The position numbers and the translations under genes are program-made. From Diabrotica undecimpunctata (taxonomy: Eukaryota; Arthropoda; Insecta; Coleoptera; Chrysomelidae), in NCBI RefSeq assembly GCF_040954645.1, contig NC_092805.1:69363186-69427185 (forward strand): a stretch of 64,000 nt of DNA, written 5' to 3'. Shown here one piece after another: positions 43,130 to 59,200 of this stretch; within the stretch, counting starts at the first letter, position 1, and each line of letters starts with the position of its first letter. The notes beneath the pieces are model-generated. The model did no database searches, was not told the DNA's origin, and worked only from the letters and a program-made list of their open reading frames with translations.

Positions 43130-46100
43130 TGTTTCGTTTAGTAAGTTGACAAAAGAAAACTAAGTAGATAAGTTAACAGAAAATTGAAGAAAAATAACAC
43201 GTGTGTGTACACCAATGTACACCGGCAATGTGACAGGTTGTTGTTGTCTGTGAAATCTCCACTTTGTCCGTGAAAGAGAATATAATCAAAGAGGATATAG
43301 CACTACGTTTTAGTTTTTTTTTTTATTTTTTTTTAATTTGATATGACTTGGAGTCAAGTCCTTTAAGCCAAAACAATGTTGTATGTGTATACAGTATATT
43401 AAATTAATAATAAATTAATTATTAAAGATAATAAACACTTTTTAACGCGGTTTGTTTGACAGATGCAACGTGACGTGAAAACTGATGCAATTTATGTCGC
43501 GTTCCGAAACTAAAACAAAAGAAAGAATAATGCGAGGCCAATCAAATCTATAGCTCTTACATTTTTTGACTTTTCAATTTGGTCGGGTTCACGATATTAT
43601 CACTTTTGTGTGAACGCATTAGATCCTCCAACGCAAACACGCACACATACATTTGATTGAATTTGAACTTTGTGCAGCAAAAATAAAGCGCAAATTGACT
43701 CTTCGACGTTAGGAACACACCTATATTATTATTTAGACAACAGTGAGTGCTTGTAATTTAATATAAACTTTATTGAATAGCAATAAAGTTTAAATTGACT
43801 CTACATTTAGTTAGAAAATATTTGTATGGGAAAAAGAAAAGGGCTGTTTTAGGGTTTTCCCAGAAATTATTCGAATTTTTCTCGCCGTAGAAACCATCCT
43901 TAGACTCCAAGGAACATTTTAATTTTCGATTGTGATATTCGGCAGATATTCATTGTTGTTTGTTTAATAATAACTTTTTTTAACTTTGTTAATTGAACTA
44001 ATTTTTGGTCAAGTATGTAATGAACTTTGCACAGCGTTCAGTTAATTTGAAGTTGTCAAATACATAAGTTGTAAAACGAACGTTTTTTTTTATTTCATAC
44101 CGTACATTTGTGTGTTTTTTATTGGCACTGGTTTTAACAACCAGCTGGCCAGTCGATAAACCGTATATTTAGTTTACCCTTTAAAATATTATTTATATTA
44201 TTATCTCTTTCAGGTACAATTTGTTATTTGATTATATTAATTATTCTTTATATATTATGTATATATGTCGTATTTTTAGTGTTTACAGCGGGATATAATT
44301 ACTTTTTCGTATTGTTTTTGTCTTATTTTATTTTCGTCCTCATCACTTTATATCTTTCACGTTATCTCTCTTACCTAATTTTCTATCCATTCTCGTATTT
44401 AGTAGGTTTCCCTATATCTTCAAAAATAGGGTGATGCCCAAAAGTTTCTTAGTACCCTTATTTGTGTAACCGTGTTGCCAATGATCGGAGCATTTTCCAT
44501 CATCCATTAAGTACACTTCTCCACAGCCTAACAGTGGCATTTATTAAGCTACATTTTTAATCAATGTGCATGTTGTATTCCTACGTTTGAGTCAATTTGA
44601 CTCCTACACTTTTTATACTCGCGCAGTTAGTGAATTTAGTGTACATCAAATGATTTTTTAATAGCTACCCAATGACAACCCCTTTAATTTTGATTGAATA
44701 AATCATAGTTTATTAAAAATGTATTGCACTTTTTTAGATTATGTTTAAATCATCCGAATAACTAAGTCATAATTGTATAGTAGTTTTAATATTATTGAGT
44801 CCGGCCCTGATCTCACCGCCATATTGGTATGATCGTTAACCACACATTCTGATGCCGTTTTTAATATACACGTTAATATGCTTATAGATTCTCCATAGAT
44901 TCTAACTCGATGATTTTTTATAAATATCGTTCATCTATAAAAAGGCATGCTTGGAAAAAATTCAATTATAATATTAAATCTTCTCTGGGTAAGCTATAGT
45001 ATATTTAATATTTAACCAATATCCAGTCTCTTGTTATGATTTCAAATTTGACTTCTTTTATTCATACATAACGTCCATCGCACAAGTTTATTTTAAACTT
45101 ACAATTCGTCCAATATGCAGTTAGTATATTTAATATAATTGAACTAATTTGTTTAATAATAATTATATTCAGTTTTAAACATTTTAAAGTCTATGAAGTT
45201 AATTAATACAAGGTTAATTTGTTCTGGTTTTTTTTGTCCACCTTTTTGGGTGAAGAATTCTGTGCAAATGGTCGACCACAAAGTATTAACTGCAGCTGTT
45301 ATTTAGAACCTAATAGCCACCTGAAGTTATCTAGAACATGAAAGTATCTAGATTCAACTAAGTACATCTACATCTAACCACTATGTCCTGTCCTGTCCAT
45401 CTACTTGAAGACATCATCTGAAGCCATACTTTAAGTATCATTTAAAAATCTTTATGTACAACTTATATACAAGATTTGTTTTGTTTAATTTTAATTTAAT
45501 ATGAAAATTTTCAGTTTTATTTATTTATGTACAATAAATATCATTAGTTAATATCTTAGTTTATTTGTCCTAGCCAAACTCATTTTTCATATTTACTTCT
45601 AAGACGTTCTCACACCTGACAGACTGAGCTAAACGAGATCTAACAATTGACTTTCAAAGAAAGTTGTGAGTTTTATTGTTCTACATCGGCTCCCAACTTT
45701 TGGACGTAGTTATATTGTCACCCACTGTTTCTGATGGGTCGTGCAATGGTTACATAATTTTATTATTCTTTTTATTTACTATTTAAATTTTCGTTTCAAA
45801 AATAATATTTAAGAATTACATAAACCCGCTGGTAGTTAATATCCTTGTTATAGATTTTATTAAAATTTAAAAAGTTTATATGTTGTACAACCGATTGCCC
45901 TCGTCGCGTAAATGAACTCTTCCAACTGTTTACAGCGCATCTTTCCTATGAAGCTTATTTTGTGTCGCTACTTCCGTGACGTGGCGACTCTTCCCTCAGC
46001 ATTTTACTATAAAGAAAAAGTAATACAACGCCAATACAGAAGGTTGGTATCTAGCAGTACCATCTATGGGCATTCACTTTAGTCTCTTATTGTTGTATTT

Positions 46101-48880
46101 TATTAATATTTATGGTATATAACTATGTAGACATTCATAATATTGTGACTAATTCCTACTCGTGAACGTTATGTGTTCGCGAATTAACATTTTTTTACAT
46201 TAATAATTACTCGTTACGCATAAATATACAGAAAATGCTTTAAGAGTTTTCCACTCTTCTATTGATTGGTCTCTTTTGAAGCTTTAGTATTTTTATATCA
46301 CATGTATGTGTCCTTCCCTTCGTTGACGACATGTTTTACTTCTTTTGTAAACTAGATTAAAACAGATGACAGCAATAATGCTAAAGAACTTTTGTACATC
46401 TTTTAATAATAATTTGAGGTAAAAAAGAAATAAATTAGACTTACAATCAGTTTAATTTTACTACCTAAGACGACCGGTTTCGCTTTCTAAAATTTGCAAA
46501 GCATCATCAGGTCAGTGGTACAAAGTAAATTAAATGCTGAAATTATAAAAAGCCCATATTAGGGTCTTATAAGGATATAGATCAAAAAAAGGTTTTAGTA
46601 ATTATGCCAATATTACATGTCTGTGTTTATTAATATGCATAAATTGCTTTAGCAGACAGAGTAACAACCCACAAATTGGTAAGAGAAAAAAATCTGTTGA
46701 ATTATAATAAATTAGAAATAAACAAAATACTACTTACATTCCGGTACAAGAGTTTTTATATAGTGATTGGTGATTCATAGTTCAAACTATCCCGTATTAC
46801 TGATAATGAGTGATCTTCGGTCAATGTTGTAACTGTCTAACAACTTAGGAGGAAGTTTCTTGAGGGGAGGGATGTTAACAGATGATATAGGAGTAAGGTA
46901 TATGTTATTGTTTGTTGAAAGAAATGTGATGTTTTATATTATTTAAATTATTAAAGTTATTTATATTTATTAAAGAGTAACATTTTGAAATGTGTGTTAA
47001 ATTATTGAAAATTTTATAAAGAAAGAGGACAGTTATATGACAATGAATGAAAGTACTTGTACTATTTTATGGGTGTGCAATTTCTTTGAGTTGTAATTAG
47101 TAAACAGAACACAATTAACAGTACAAAACAAACATAAAACTTTAAAAAAGGGGGCTTATAGGCACTACATTACTTGCTAGGAGAGGAATTGGGTTTTTTT
47201 GTTGTCTACTAGTATTTTAAGAGGTAAATTTGACAAGCTAATGTAGGTTAAAGTGTGACAGTTCTTCTTTTATTTCTAAAGTTAACTAGTTTTTGAAGCT
47301 AACAGACCTTAGTAGTTAAACAATTAAATGAATGACACATTCATGATTTGAATAATTTATTTATTAAAATAAAACCAAAACAAAATATAAATATCACAGC
47401 AATTCCTCTATTGGTTTTATGTTCTTGATTTTAAACTAAATCCTGCTCCACTAAATGCTTTGAACTCGCTGTCCTCTGTATTATCATTAGATTTCTGCTT
47501 GATCTAAAAAGAGACAAGATAATGATAGTCGTATGCAATTCGTGGCTACATAAAATAAATAAATTTTCCTTTATTAATATATCTATTAATTACAGAATTT
47601 ATCAACAAAACGTGTGGAGCTTAGAATATCACTTAAAAAAATTTAATTGTGGGGTGTGGTCAATAATATCATAGCGAGCTTTTTATAAAAAAAAGTTTCA
47701 GAGCCCTGAAGGCTTCATCTTTACAAAGAATAGATCCGATAAATATGAAAATTTTCTTTTTTTTAATTAAATATTCCTATACCGGCTGGATTCGAAATTA
47801 TTTACTTTTTCTTCTTTTTGAATCAAAAAATTATGCGACGGTAGGTTGATTTCAGCTATTATTAACGAATGGTATACTCGGTTCGATGATCCCAGTCCCA
47901 ACTGTCTAGTAAATTTAGTAATTATTTGTTGCTACGTTCGTTACATTTGACTGACTGGCAGTGGCTGAAAATTAATATACAATCAAGCATGCGTGCTCAT
48001 AGCAAATATTTAACCACAAAATATTCATATGCAGATTATTAACAAAATAAAACTGCATTAATTAAAACAAAATTTACTTTTCAAATTTTATAGTCGTATA
48101 GTACCTATGAAAAATGAGACATAATTGTCCGATTAGAAAAAAAAATTACAATTAAAATACAAAAATTTGATTATTATGTAGATACTCTATTGTAATGTCT
48201 TATAGTGAACAATATTTTTAGTTTTTACATATGGAGAGAAAACAAATAGCGCCGATGGTTTGCGAATCTCGAGCACGCTACGTACAACTACCCGTGCGAA
48301 AAACACGGTTATTCCTTAAGATTCGCGCACCGGGAACTGGACACACTTAAATAAAAAGCAAAGTCAGTTTGTATTAGTAGGATTATTGGAGCACATCCTC
48401 GCCTTTGAACTTTCCTATGATTCTAGTATCTATTATTTATAAATGTTTCTCAGATGTTGTAGAATGATTATCTCAGATCCAACCTTGAGCTGTAAATTGT
48501 GTAAATTCAGTTAGATAATTGATTATTTCATTTGGATCAGTGATATGGAATCAATCGATTTAAATGAGTGTATTTGTCCATTAAATTGACTTCCAAAAAG
48601 AAAAACTGGAGGATATGTCTTCGGACAGTTGACGTAAAATGACAGGCAAACTTTTATTACAATGTTGCCATACATAAAGGGTAAAATATTAAATTGACTA
48701 GTCAGTCATATTAAATATTTCGTTATAAAGGCAAAGAAGAAAAGCAAACTTAAAATTTTTTAAATATTGTAACTATCCTCGAGCACCATTTATAGATTCG
48801 GCTCCCGAATTTTCGTCTTCGATAATTTGATTGAAAACTGAAATTAACCCATTCCATTTTGAATTAAGAACGCTTACAAT
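43130..48880. other. Long AT-rich stretch without recognised genes
   Basis: No frame here carries a recognisable protein motif; a 68-residue hydrophobic frame at 44228-44434 is probably chance. 44890-44912 repeats 40047-40069 inversely. Near 46470-46515 there is a GACGACCGGTTTCGCTTTCT string followed by CATCATCAGGTC, a motif pair that I associate with dispersed insect repeats; a related form lies at 62170-62210. A less AT-rich patch at 48245-48345 is unassigned. Confidence 0.45.
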
Positions 48881-48884
48881 TTTC

Positions 48885-49769
48885 GACTTTGAAGTCCATC
48901 TGTTGCACCGATTAAATCGATTAAGTATCTGAGAGTCTGGTTGTTGGAAGGACTAAGATTGGGAGTACACATCCAAAAGACGGTAGAGAAGGCGAACCAA
49001 AATCTGGAGGTGTTGATACGGCTGATGCCAAATATTGGAGGCCCAGGTAGCACCAAAAAAAGGGTGCTAAATGGAGTTTTCCAGTCGGTGGAAACCTACG
49101 CTGACCCCGTGTGGTGTAGCGTACTGAACACTGCGAAATACGCTAAGCTGATGGAGACTTCGCAAAGGCGAATGATCCTCAGGGTATCTAGCGCATATAG
49201 GACGGTTTCAAATGAGGCTCTATATGTCATTGGAGCGGTGATACCGATCGTTTTGTTGTGCAAAGAGCGAGCGAGGGTGTATGCGAGAAAGATGGATGGA
49301 AATGTAGATGAGAATGAGAGAGAACGAACGATAGTAGAGTGACAAAGAGAATGGGCGAATGATAGCGGAAAGGCAAGATGGACGAAGGAGCTTATTCCCG
49401 ATCTGAGGCCGTGGTGGGAATGTAAGTTCAGGAAACTAGACTACTTCCTGACACAGTTTCTGACCGGACATGGCACTTTTGGCACCTTCACAAATATAGG
49501 CAAATCTGCCTCGGCAGACTGTACTGGTTGTGGGGTACCGGACGCTCCCGCCCACATTTTTAACTGCCAGAAACGGGCAGATAAGAGGGGAGATTTCGAC
49601 AGGCGAATGGGTTTCGGGCTGGTTGAAAGAAACATGGTAAACATAATGTTGAGAGGAAAGAAAGAATGGAGAGAAGTACACTGTCTGATTTCTGAGGTGA
49701 TCAAGAAATATGAGCAGAAGGACAGAGGAGGAAATTGAACCAGGGATCTGAAATTTATGGTTATTATTT
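48885..49769 (+). mobile_element. R1-like LINE, copy B (coding tail); continues at 55758
   Basis: The translated sequence reads LRLGVHIQKTVEKANQNLEV, RLMPNIGGPG and KRVLNGVFQSVETYADPVWC, then MILRVSSAYRTVSNEALYVI; after a stop at 49340 it gives WANDSGKARWTKELIPDLRP and CTGCGVPDAPAHIFNCQKRA, a CX2CX6HX4C-type knuckle near the C-terminus, as in the R1 clade. It is about 90% similar by eye to copy A at 17.5 kb. At 49769 the 3' UTR stops, and it resumes at 55758 after a 6-kb nested insertion. Confidence 0.78.
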
Positions 49770-50608
49770 CTGTGGTATAGTCGACACGTAATTTCGTGAG
49801 AAAATTTACAGGAACCAGAGGAGTAAAATACTACTAAAATGGCAACACTGTTAGAGTTACCACTACTTTATTGAACAGTAGCGTAGATATCTAATTTTTA
49901 ATTAAATAAAAGTTTTTATTTTTATTTAAGAAAAAGTTTCATTTTCTATAAAGTTTAAATAAAAAATATTGGTGTTGTTAACTTCTGTGATATATCTAGG
50001 AAGTGATAACACTAATCGACTCGGCTAAATAGAACTTATTGTAAAATAACAATACCTATAAAAAATTGTTAATAAAAGTAATTATCACATACAATTAAAT
50101 AAATTTTTTATGTACAAGTATTTTAGTATACAAACGTTTTAATAACACAACTGCTCATAAGTTTTAAAACTTATGATCACATTTTATCCCTGATAACTTA
50201 GTTATTGTAATAAAAAAAAAAAGAATTAATTTTTTAAATTATATACAGCGTATTCTATTAACAACTTTGGTTTGACACCGTGTGAGAGAAGACTTAGTAT
50301 CTCAATAATTTAAAAATGGGTAATAGGTCTAAAACTTTTATGAACATCTTTTTTATATATCTAGCAGGTATTTTATAATAACCTAACCTGTACTTTGATT
50401 ATTTTAAATTAAATTATGTTGTATGTTTTTGTTCTATCATGAAGTCTATTTGTACTCTATTTTCAAAGATATATAAGCAAAACGAGGATTTGTACAATTA
50501 CAATAAAAATAAAGGTTTCAACTAACACCTAGTTGGAAATAAGAACTTAATAATCTACTTATAATCACTGTTATCACTAGTATCAGTTGTATCTTCTATA
50601 TTTATAGT

Positions 50609-52250
<1,642 letters not shown>

Positions 52251-52872
52251 TTGTATTATTATACATCTTAGTCATTGATAATTTTGCAGTTAATAACTAC
52301 TCCTGGTAGAGTACTTTTATTTTATTTTTTATTGTCGGCTTTTATTACAGATAAATATATTTTTACACAGTCTCACCGAAATACGAGGCGACTATACTAA
52401 GGCAGAACCAGATATGTCTAAATAATTAATTATTCAGGAAACCAATTTTAAAGTTTGTAAGGTCATTGTAATTTTGATTTGGTTTATTTTACTATTTTGT
52501 TAGGAAGACAATGTGTGTAAGAAATATACTTTTAAGAATTTTGTAATTTTTTATTATTATTTTTACTAGAATTTCAATAATTAGGACATATCGGCCTTTG
52601 CCTCCCTAAATTTTGGAGAAAATTTACGACATATCGGTTTATACCTTCGTAGGTTTATTATTACAACCTATCTACTTTGCTTTTATACTGTGAGAAACTG
52701 CCTACGATATTGATTGATTGTGTGAAATTAAAAATAAAACATGTTACAATAAATTTTTCAATATTTTATTTATAAAAAAATAATAATAAAGAACAAATTA
52801 GTCGTCTTCCTTATGTTACAATACATTTTTCAATATTTTATTTATAAAAAAATAATAATAAAAAAAAACACA

Positions 52873-55327
52873 TTAGTCTTCTTCCTCATTATCAAGAAGC
52901 TCTGGCACGTTGATGCTGTCGTTGAGACTCAAATAAAAATTATGACAGTCGGGGTGAATTATCGGCAGAAGACTTAGTATGTCCTTCTTTTTTAGGGGGT
53001 TAATGGGTAGTGGGCCGTCGTAACATTTTGTCAAAAAAGGGGTAGGCCGCTTGCCACGTCTTGATCGCCGTAAGTCGAGTGTTCGAAAATTGTCATCATC
53101 AAGTAGTGAGGTTTTAAATTGAACAAGGCCGAAAGTTTTCTCGTACCTTAACCATTTAATTTCGAGCCAGTTCACTTTATTTCCATCTGTATCAATATTT
53201 CTGCGAATAAAATGCTCCTGAACAATGGTAGAAAAGGACATAAAGTCGTTTTGGGTCATTTCATGAACCTCGAATGGTTTTTTAACTCTCATTGTACGGA
53301 CAAACTGATACCAGTCCCTAGGCACCATAATCGGGATCTGGGTGGTTTTTTAGCTCTTTCGATACGAGCATGATCCACGTCACATTCAAGATGCGTATGT
53401 CCAGGCAACAAGAACTTCTGATCTATGCAGTTGACGTGATTGCTTTTGCTGACAAACATTGAAAACATGCAACACATATTGACGTTTCTATTTTGTCCAC
53501 CGCATGTATCTGAATAGGTAACAACGTGAGTAACATTATCGGGCAAACTTTCAAGTTTTTTGAGAACACAAGAAGCAATATCCTCGGATCCCCTTTTCCC
53601 TACTGCTTCGTGCCACATGTAGCAGTGAGTGGCACCTCCACTTGAGACACAGTCTCTAATGGTTAAATTATATGTTGATAGAAGACGTTTATAAAAGGAG
53701 ACATTGGCTGTCAATGAAGGCGTGTCCAGGACTTCCTGTAAGTCAAACACTAAAACCCTCATTAATGAATCTTGCTTAGCCTTTTCTTTGTCCATGTCTT
53801 TGGATTTGTATGCTACATCAGCCATATCTTTGTGTTTATTATGTTCCATGGTCAATCGATTTTTCTCATCTGGATCCAAGGTACACTTTATTTACATAAT
53901 ATATGCATCGCAGGTTTTGCACGTATCAACATGCGGTTGTTTGAATGCGTACCCTGTTGACTTAACACTTCTCTAAAGAGATCATATGAGGCTGCATTTT
54001 GATGTTCTTTTTTAAATTCATTATAGAGTATACGAATATTTAAGTGGCTCTGAAGATACTTCTTCTGGGAATCTCTTCGAGAATAATGACTATCATACTT
54101 GGGATATTTTTCTATATGTTCTAGCATACACTTGCGGTCGTCAACTTTTTTGTTTGTTGGCTCATGGCGACCTCTGTGATCGTCAATTGATACAACTGGT
54201 ACCGTAGAGTGTTTCAATTTTTCAACTAAATAGTCAATTTTAAATTTCGTTACCCCATAAACGGACTGAAACATTTTTTTACAAATTAATTGAGAATGCT
54301 CATCTATTTTTAAATTATATGCAGCAGTAACTTGTCGATCGTGTGTGAAACCTGTTTTACTACGACCTATTCTTTCACAACTTTTCTTAGAAACAGTTAT
54401 GCCTCCAATCAAAATTTGGTTTTGTTCCCTTTTTGAACATTCGTAAAACTTATCATGAAAAGTCTTTTGTTGTTCTTGACTAATTTTGTCAACGCACATT
54501 TTATTGCAACATTTGTCAATCATCTTAAATTCTTTCGCTGGAATAACTTTACCTTTTCTAGTCTTTGTCTCTTTACCATGATCGCGTAATTCTTTCTGTT
54601 GTTTTCGTGTATTCTATTTTCTCTTCTTTCGTTTCTGAATATTTTCTACTGGACAGTCAATATTTTCTACATCTTCAATTTGCGCATTTTCAATACTCGA
54701 AAAAGAAGAATTCTCTTCTGGCAATGGGACATAGTCTTTATCTATCATAGAGTTATCTGATGAGAAATCGCATAGCATGTCTTCAATGCTGTTAACGTAT
54801 GAAGTCGTTGTTTCTTTGAAGATCGGAATAAAACAACTATCACTGTGTTCAGAAATTATATCATTAAAATTCTCACATCTACGTGATGTGGTCGGATCTT
54901 CATCAGATACGTTGTTATTAATAATCTGCTCATATAAGACAGGTATAGTCGGCTCTATTTCGTTCGTATGATCAGTTCTCGCTATTGTATTAGCATCCAG
55001 TTCACTTCGATCTAGAATAAAAAGAAATACTATTATTTTAGACAATCGAGAATAGATACATCAAAATAGCTAATTTGATCGCCCCTGTAGGTAAAACTAA
55101 ACTATCTATCGATAATATTAATACAGTGGATACCTATATAAATAACCAAGATTTCACTTGAATTCATTTTAACGTACAGAAATAAAATAATTATTTGTGA
55201 AAAAAGGATTTCGGAAATTCATTTAATTACAAGTACAACTAAACGACAGAAATTGTAAACATGTTAAAAATAACTTACCTGTTAAACACATAGAAAGCAT
55301 TTTTGATGCTCTACTGTTTGTGTACAT
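52873..55327 (-). pseudogene. DUF7869-like putative transposase, spliced, nearly full length
   Basis: Exon 1 (55327-55279) starts MYTNSRASKML and ends at a GTAAGT donor. Exon 2 starts after a TTTTATTCTAG acceptor at 55011, giving a phase-1 join that keeps the frame. Exon 2 has an acidic N-terminus, a stop at 54614, then DKCCNKMCVDKIS, SHYSRRDSQKKYLQSHLNIR, a frameshift and DTCKTCDAY (a CXXC pair). The core follows: MRVLVFDLQEVLDTPSL, THVVTYSDTCGGQNRNVNMC and LPGHTHLECDVDHARIERAKK. After another frameshift come MVPRDWYQFVRTMRVKKPFE and an acidic end (LLDNEEED). The ordered D...D...H-x-E-x-D pattern suggests an RNase H-like DDE nuclease; this is inference. The gene lies inside matching TIRs. 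Confidence 0.7.
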
Positions 55328-55757
55328 TGTTAATTATGATTTTCAAAACGAAATCACCAGTAGTTTCAACAGTAAAGTTGAAACCGAATGGTAATAACTA
55401 CGCGCGTCACAAACGGTCGCTTGTCTGCTACTGGCGGAGACGGGGAACGCGGCGCCTTGAGAGGCCTATAAAGTAGTTGCCATAACCCAATAAGTCAGAC
55501 TTATCGGTATTCGCCCTGTGATTGATGCTTACTCAAAAGCTGCCAAAGATCGATACGCTCACATATTGGGTTATGCCATCGACCAATTTCACAGATAAGG
55601 ACATGTCGGATTATTACTTTTTATGATCCTAAAATTTAGAATATTAATGTACATATAGGGTTTTGCCGCTGTATTATGTGTTAAAAACCCGATATATTGG
55701 CATAAAAATCGAAGATTCGACTTTTTTTACATATCTGGTTCTGCCTTAGTACCACAG

Positions 55758-56097
55758 ATTTATTAGTTTATGGCTTAAAGGTTGAAATATTTTCTGATTT
55801 ACGGTAATAGGTATGGTTATTTATAAGTCTTTAGTTTTTTATTTTAGTTGTTCATCGTGTGGCAAGACCACCTCTCTGGAACGGTGGTTCAGGTTTTAGC
55901 CGGAACACGGTTAATTTGGCACTACCCTGGGGTCTTCTAGCTTAGTATCCTACTAGGCCGAAAGATGCCAGGGTGTCTTGGTCCGAGACGTTAGATGTCC
56001 AAAAAAGATTTCCCCCACCGTTGCCTGCCAGAATTCAATGGATACCTTCTTAGGCTCTTACTGGAATCTGGCAATACGACAATTAAAAAAAAAAGTT
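55758..56097 (+). mobile_element. R1-like LINE 3' UTR, displaced end of copy B
   Basis: The sequence matches 18019-18343 of copy A closely, including GGCAAGACCACCTCTCTGGA and GATTTCCCCCACCGTTGCCT, and ends in ACGACAATTAAAAAAAAAA. It starts exactly where copy B's 3' UTR stopped at 49769, once the ATTT overlap is allowed for. It is therefore the other half of the same insertion rather than a separate one. Confidence 0.78.
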
Positions 56098-56213
56098 TCA
56101 CAATTTGTTGGGATACTTCGATTTAGAATTGAATTCAGAATAAATGTTCTTTTCGCCGATTGATTAAAAAAACCAGGAATTGATGTAACCGTTGCAAAAA
56201 ATATCCTACAATT

Positions 56214-56249
56214 TCTAATAATAATCTAATTAATAATAATAATAATCTC
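56214..56249. repeat. TAA-rich short repeat at the 5' flank of the R4/Dong element
   Basis: CTAATAATAATCTAATTAAT followed by AATAATAATAATC directly precedes the presumed 5' end of the LINE. Dong elements of the R4 clade are known for inserting into TAA repeats, so this is the likely target. Confidence 0.6.
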
Positions 56250-59200
56250 CTGTTGGAGTTTTTGTCAGTTCTTCTATCAGGGTATCCTTAGCACCGATAC
56301 CCAGAGGGTAGCAGGGATACTTGCCGTGGAACAAAAAATGACACCTGGCAGTAGTTATAAAATGCAAACCCATGAAAATGGTGAATAATGATTTATGTTT
56401 AAGGTCGCTGCCTGGGGATCGCCGGGGCACGTCTGGGGCCGGCGCTGGACGTGACAGCATGCGGGACGTCGGTGGCAGGGTGTTGAGGAGGCGGGCCCCT
56501 GTCATACAATCAGCTACAGCCCAACGACAACAAGAACCACAAGCGAGCCAAACAACAGCAGGAGCTCTACTCGCTGAAGGTGCTGCGCTGGAACATCAGC
56601 CAACGCTCACTCAAGCGGGACGACCGAGGCAGCGCATGAAATGGACTGTGTCTATAAATGAAAACATTTTGCGATTCTATTACAAGGTGACGAACCTCGG
56701 TCAAGAAACGATCGGCTAACGACAACATCTGTATGCCGAATTTTGCAGGGAGTACCCAGAGATTCAAGGATCTGAACAGAAAATAGAAAATCAATACCGG
56801 GTAATTATAAGAACTAATCTTATCCTAGAGACTAGAGGCGATACCATCAGAAGCGAAGTCAAACGGGAGATTCATAACCCAGAGCTAGTTGTAGATCAAA
56901 TCCCTAATGAAATCCGCAATGAGCAGGCTCCTGAACCTCTCATACCAGAAACTCAACCTGTTAATACGCAGCAGGACAATAACGAGTTGCATGATAACCT
57001 GGTAAGTGAAATGGCACGTGCCGTACAAGAGTTTAATGGGACGAACCCTCTTAGCAGACCACCGCTACCAAAAATAAACTCTTATAAGAAATTAGGTGCG
57101 CTGTTACAAATTGTGAACACTGAAGTCCTACCCAATTACATCGTAGAAGCTCATAAATTGGAATATTTGGATACGCTGATTTACTGTGCAGCAACAACAA
57201 TTGCTAATGTAATGGGCATTAAGATCAGAGCAAGACGGGGTACAAATATCGAAAGGAATGATAGCAGAATTGCACCTTGGGAAAAACGGCTACCATGAAA
57301 AATTGAATCATTGCGTAGGGACATTGGACAAATAACGGAATACATCCGAGGAATAAGAAGTCGAAAAATCATCAAGAGAGCTGAAGAGATATTGCGGAAC
57401 ACTCTAAGACACTCACAACATGATCCAGAAAATAACACACCGCAACAATGCCTGGACACATTAAAACAAAAACTTTCCGTTTATTCAGGCCGCCTAAGGA
57501 GATACAAAGTAAGTAACAACCGAAAATGAGACAATATACTTTTTGAGCATGCAGAGAAGGCGTTTTATAGGAAACTTATTGCCACTACAGAAAATGAAAA
57601 TAAATCATACCCAAGCCAAGAAGAAATTCAGGAGTTCTGGGGACATCAACTTTCAACGCCAGCTACTCATAACACCAATGCTGGATCGATTGAAGACCCA
57701 ACGAACAACTGTCAACATTACAATAATATTCCTTACGAATCCTTCACTACCGAAGAAGTCTCAAATACTATCAAAGAGCTTCATAACTGGAAATCTCCTG
57801 GACCAGACGGAGTTCAGAACTTCTGGTTAAAGAAGTTTTGGAGCGTTCATGAGTGTTTGTCAGTATTGATTAATCATGTTACTCTAATCAGCAGGAAACA
57901 CCATTATTTCTTACATAGGGAACCACTTACCTAATACCAAAGGATCAAAATAACACCCAAGATCCAGCCAAGTACCGCCCAATTACTTGTCTTCCAACTT
58001 TGTACAAATTAGTCACATCCTGTGTAGCCCGGCGTATTTACCAACACTGTGATCTAAACAATATCATAGAGCCTCAACAGAAAGGATGCGCTAAGGGCTC
58101 CATGGGCTGTAAAGAACAACTTATTATCGACTCAGTAATTTCTAACCAGGCATACACCAAAAAAAGGAACCTTTTTACTGCCTTCGTTAACTACCAGAAG
58201 GCCTTTGATTCAGTGCCGCATGAATGGCTTGTAGATATATTGAAAATATATAAAGTCGATGATAATCTAGTGACCTTTTTAAAGAATATAATGGCAGAGT
58301 GGAAGACTAAAATTCACCTTCAAATACTTGGTGAAACCAATATCGAAACTGAAGATATCCCAATTAACCGGGGCCTTTTCCAGGCGGACTCGTTGAGTCC
58401 ACTTTGGTTCTGTTTAGCGATGAACCCACTATCTCAGCTACTGAACTCCAATGACTCAGGATTTAGCATCAAAAATAACAATACTGTCGTGGCGAAGCTT
58501 AATCATCTGTTGTACATGGATGATTTGAAATTAATAGCTTCCACTCGAAACCACCTAGATCAGATGTTAAAAACTGTAGAAACGTTCTCAAATGATATCA
58601 GTATGAATTTTGGACTAGACAAGTGCCGTATACTAAATATAGTCAGAGGAAAGGTTCAGCCCGGAGGTTTCGATATGCAAGATGGCCAAAACATCGAGGC
58701 AATGGGTGAAAATGATATGTACAAATATCTCGGAGTAAAACAAGCGCGGAAAATTAACCACAAACAAATGAAAACTGAACTAACTTCGGAGTTCGTGCGA
58801 AGAGTAAGACAACTAAATTGGTCATATCTTAATAGTAAAAATGTGTTTAAGGCATTAAGTACGTACACCTGTTCCGCGCTTAGCTACTCATTTGGTATTA
58901 TAAAGTGGTCAAAAACGGATATAGAGGGTATTTAGCGGAAAGTAAGAACACTTCTCACAAGGTCACAAAAACATCATCCACGCAGCGCAGTAGAGAGAAC
59001 AACATTACCGCGGTATCAAGGGGGAAGAGGACTTATGGATATAGGTGAGCAATTGGATAAACAAATTGCTAATTTAAGAACTTATTTTCAGGTACATGCT
59101 GAAACATCTACTTTATATCGGGCAATTTGCGCAGTAGATGATACAACGCCGCTTAAACTGAGGGAACAAGAAATACGCATAAACCACCTAACCCAGCAAG

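Larger units (their letters stand above)
40694..43130 (-). mobile_element. Helitron with internal deletion of the Rep domain
   Basis: The minus strand encodes a Helitron N-terminal segment fused to a PIF1-like helicase. The 3' end has the diagnostic structure: a 6-bp stem GACAGA/TCTGTC with a 6-nt loop at 40705-40722, then GGGTCCGCTAG ending at 40694 and followed by T. The 5' end is not fixed and lies near or beyond 43.1 kb. The HUH replication initiator is absent, so the copy is non-autonomous. Confidence 0.85.

Noticed and set aside
44228..44434. Hydrophobic 68-residue frame resembling a membrane protein
   Set aside because: The composition (Ile, Leu, Phe, Tyr) is what AT-rich DNA gives by chance; no motif, start context or homology pattern was seen.
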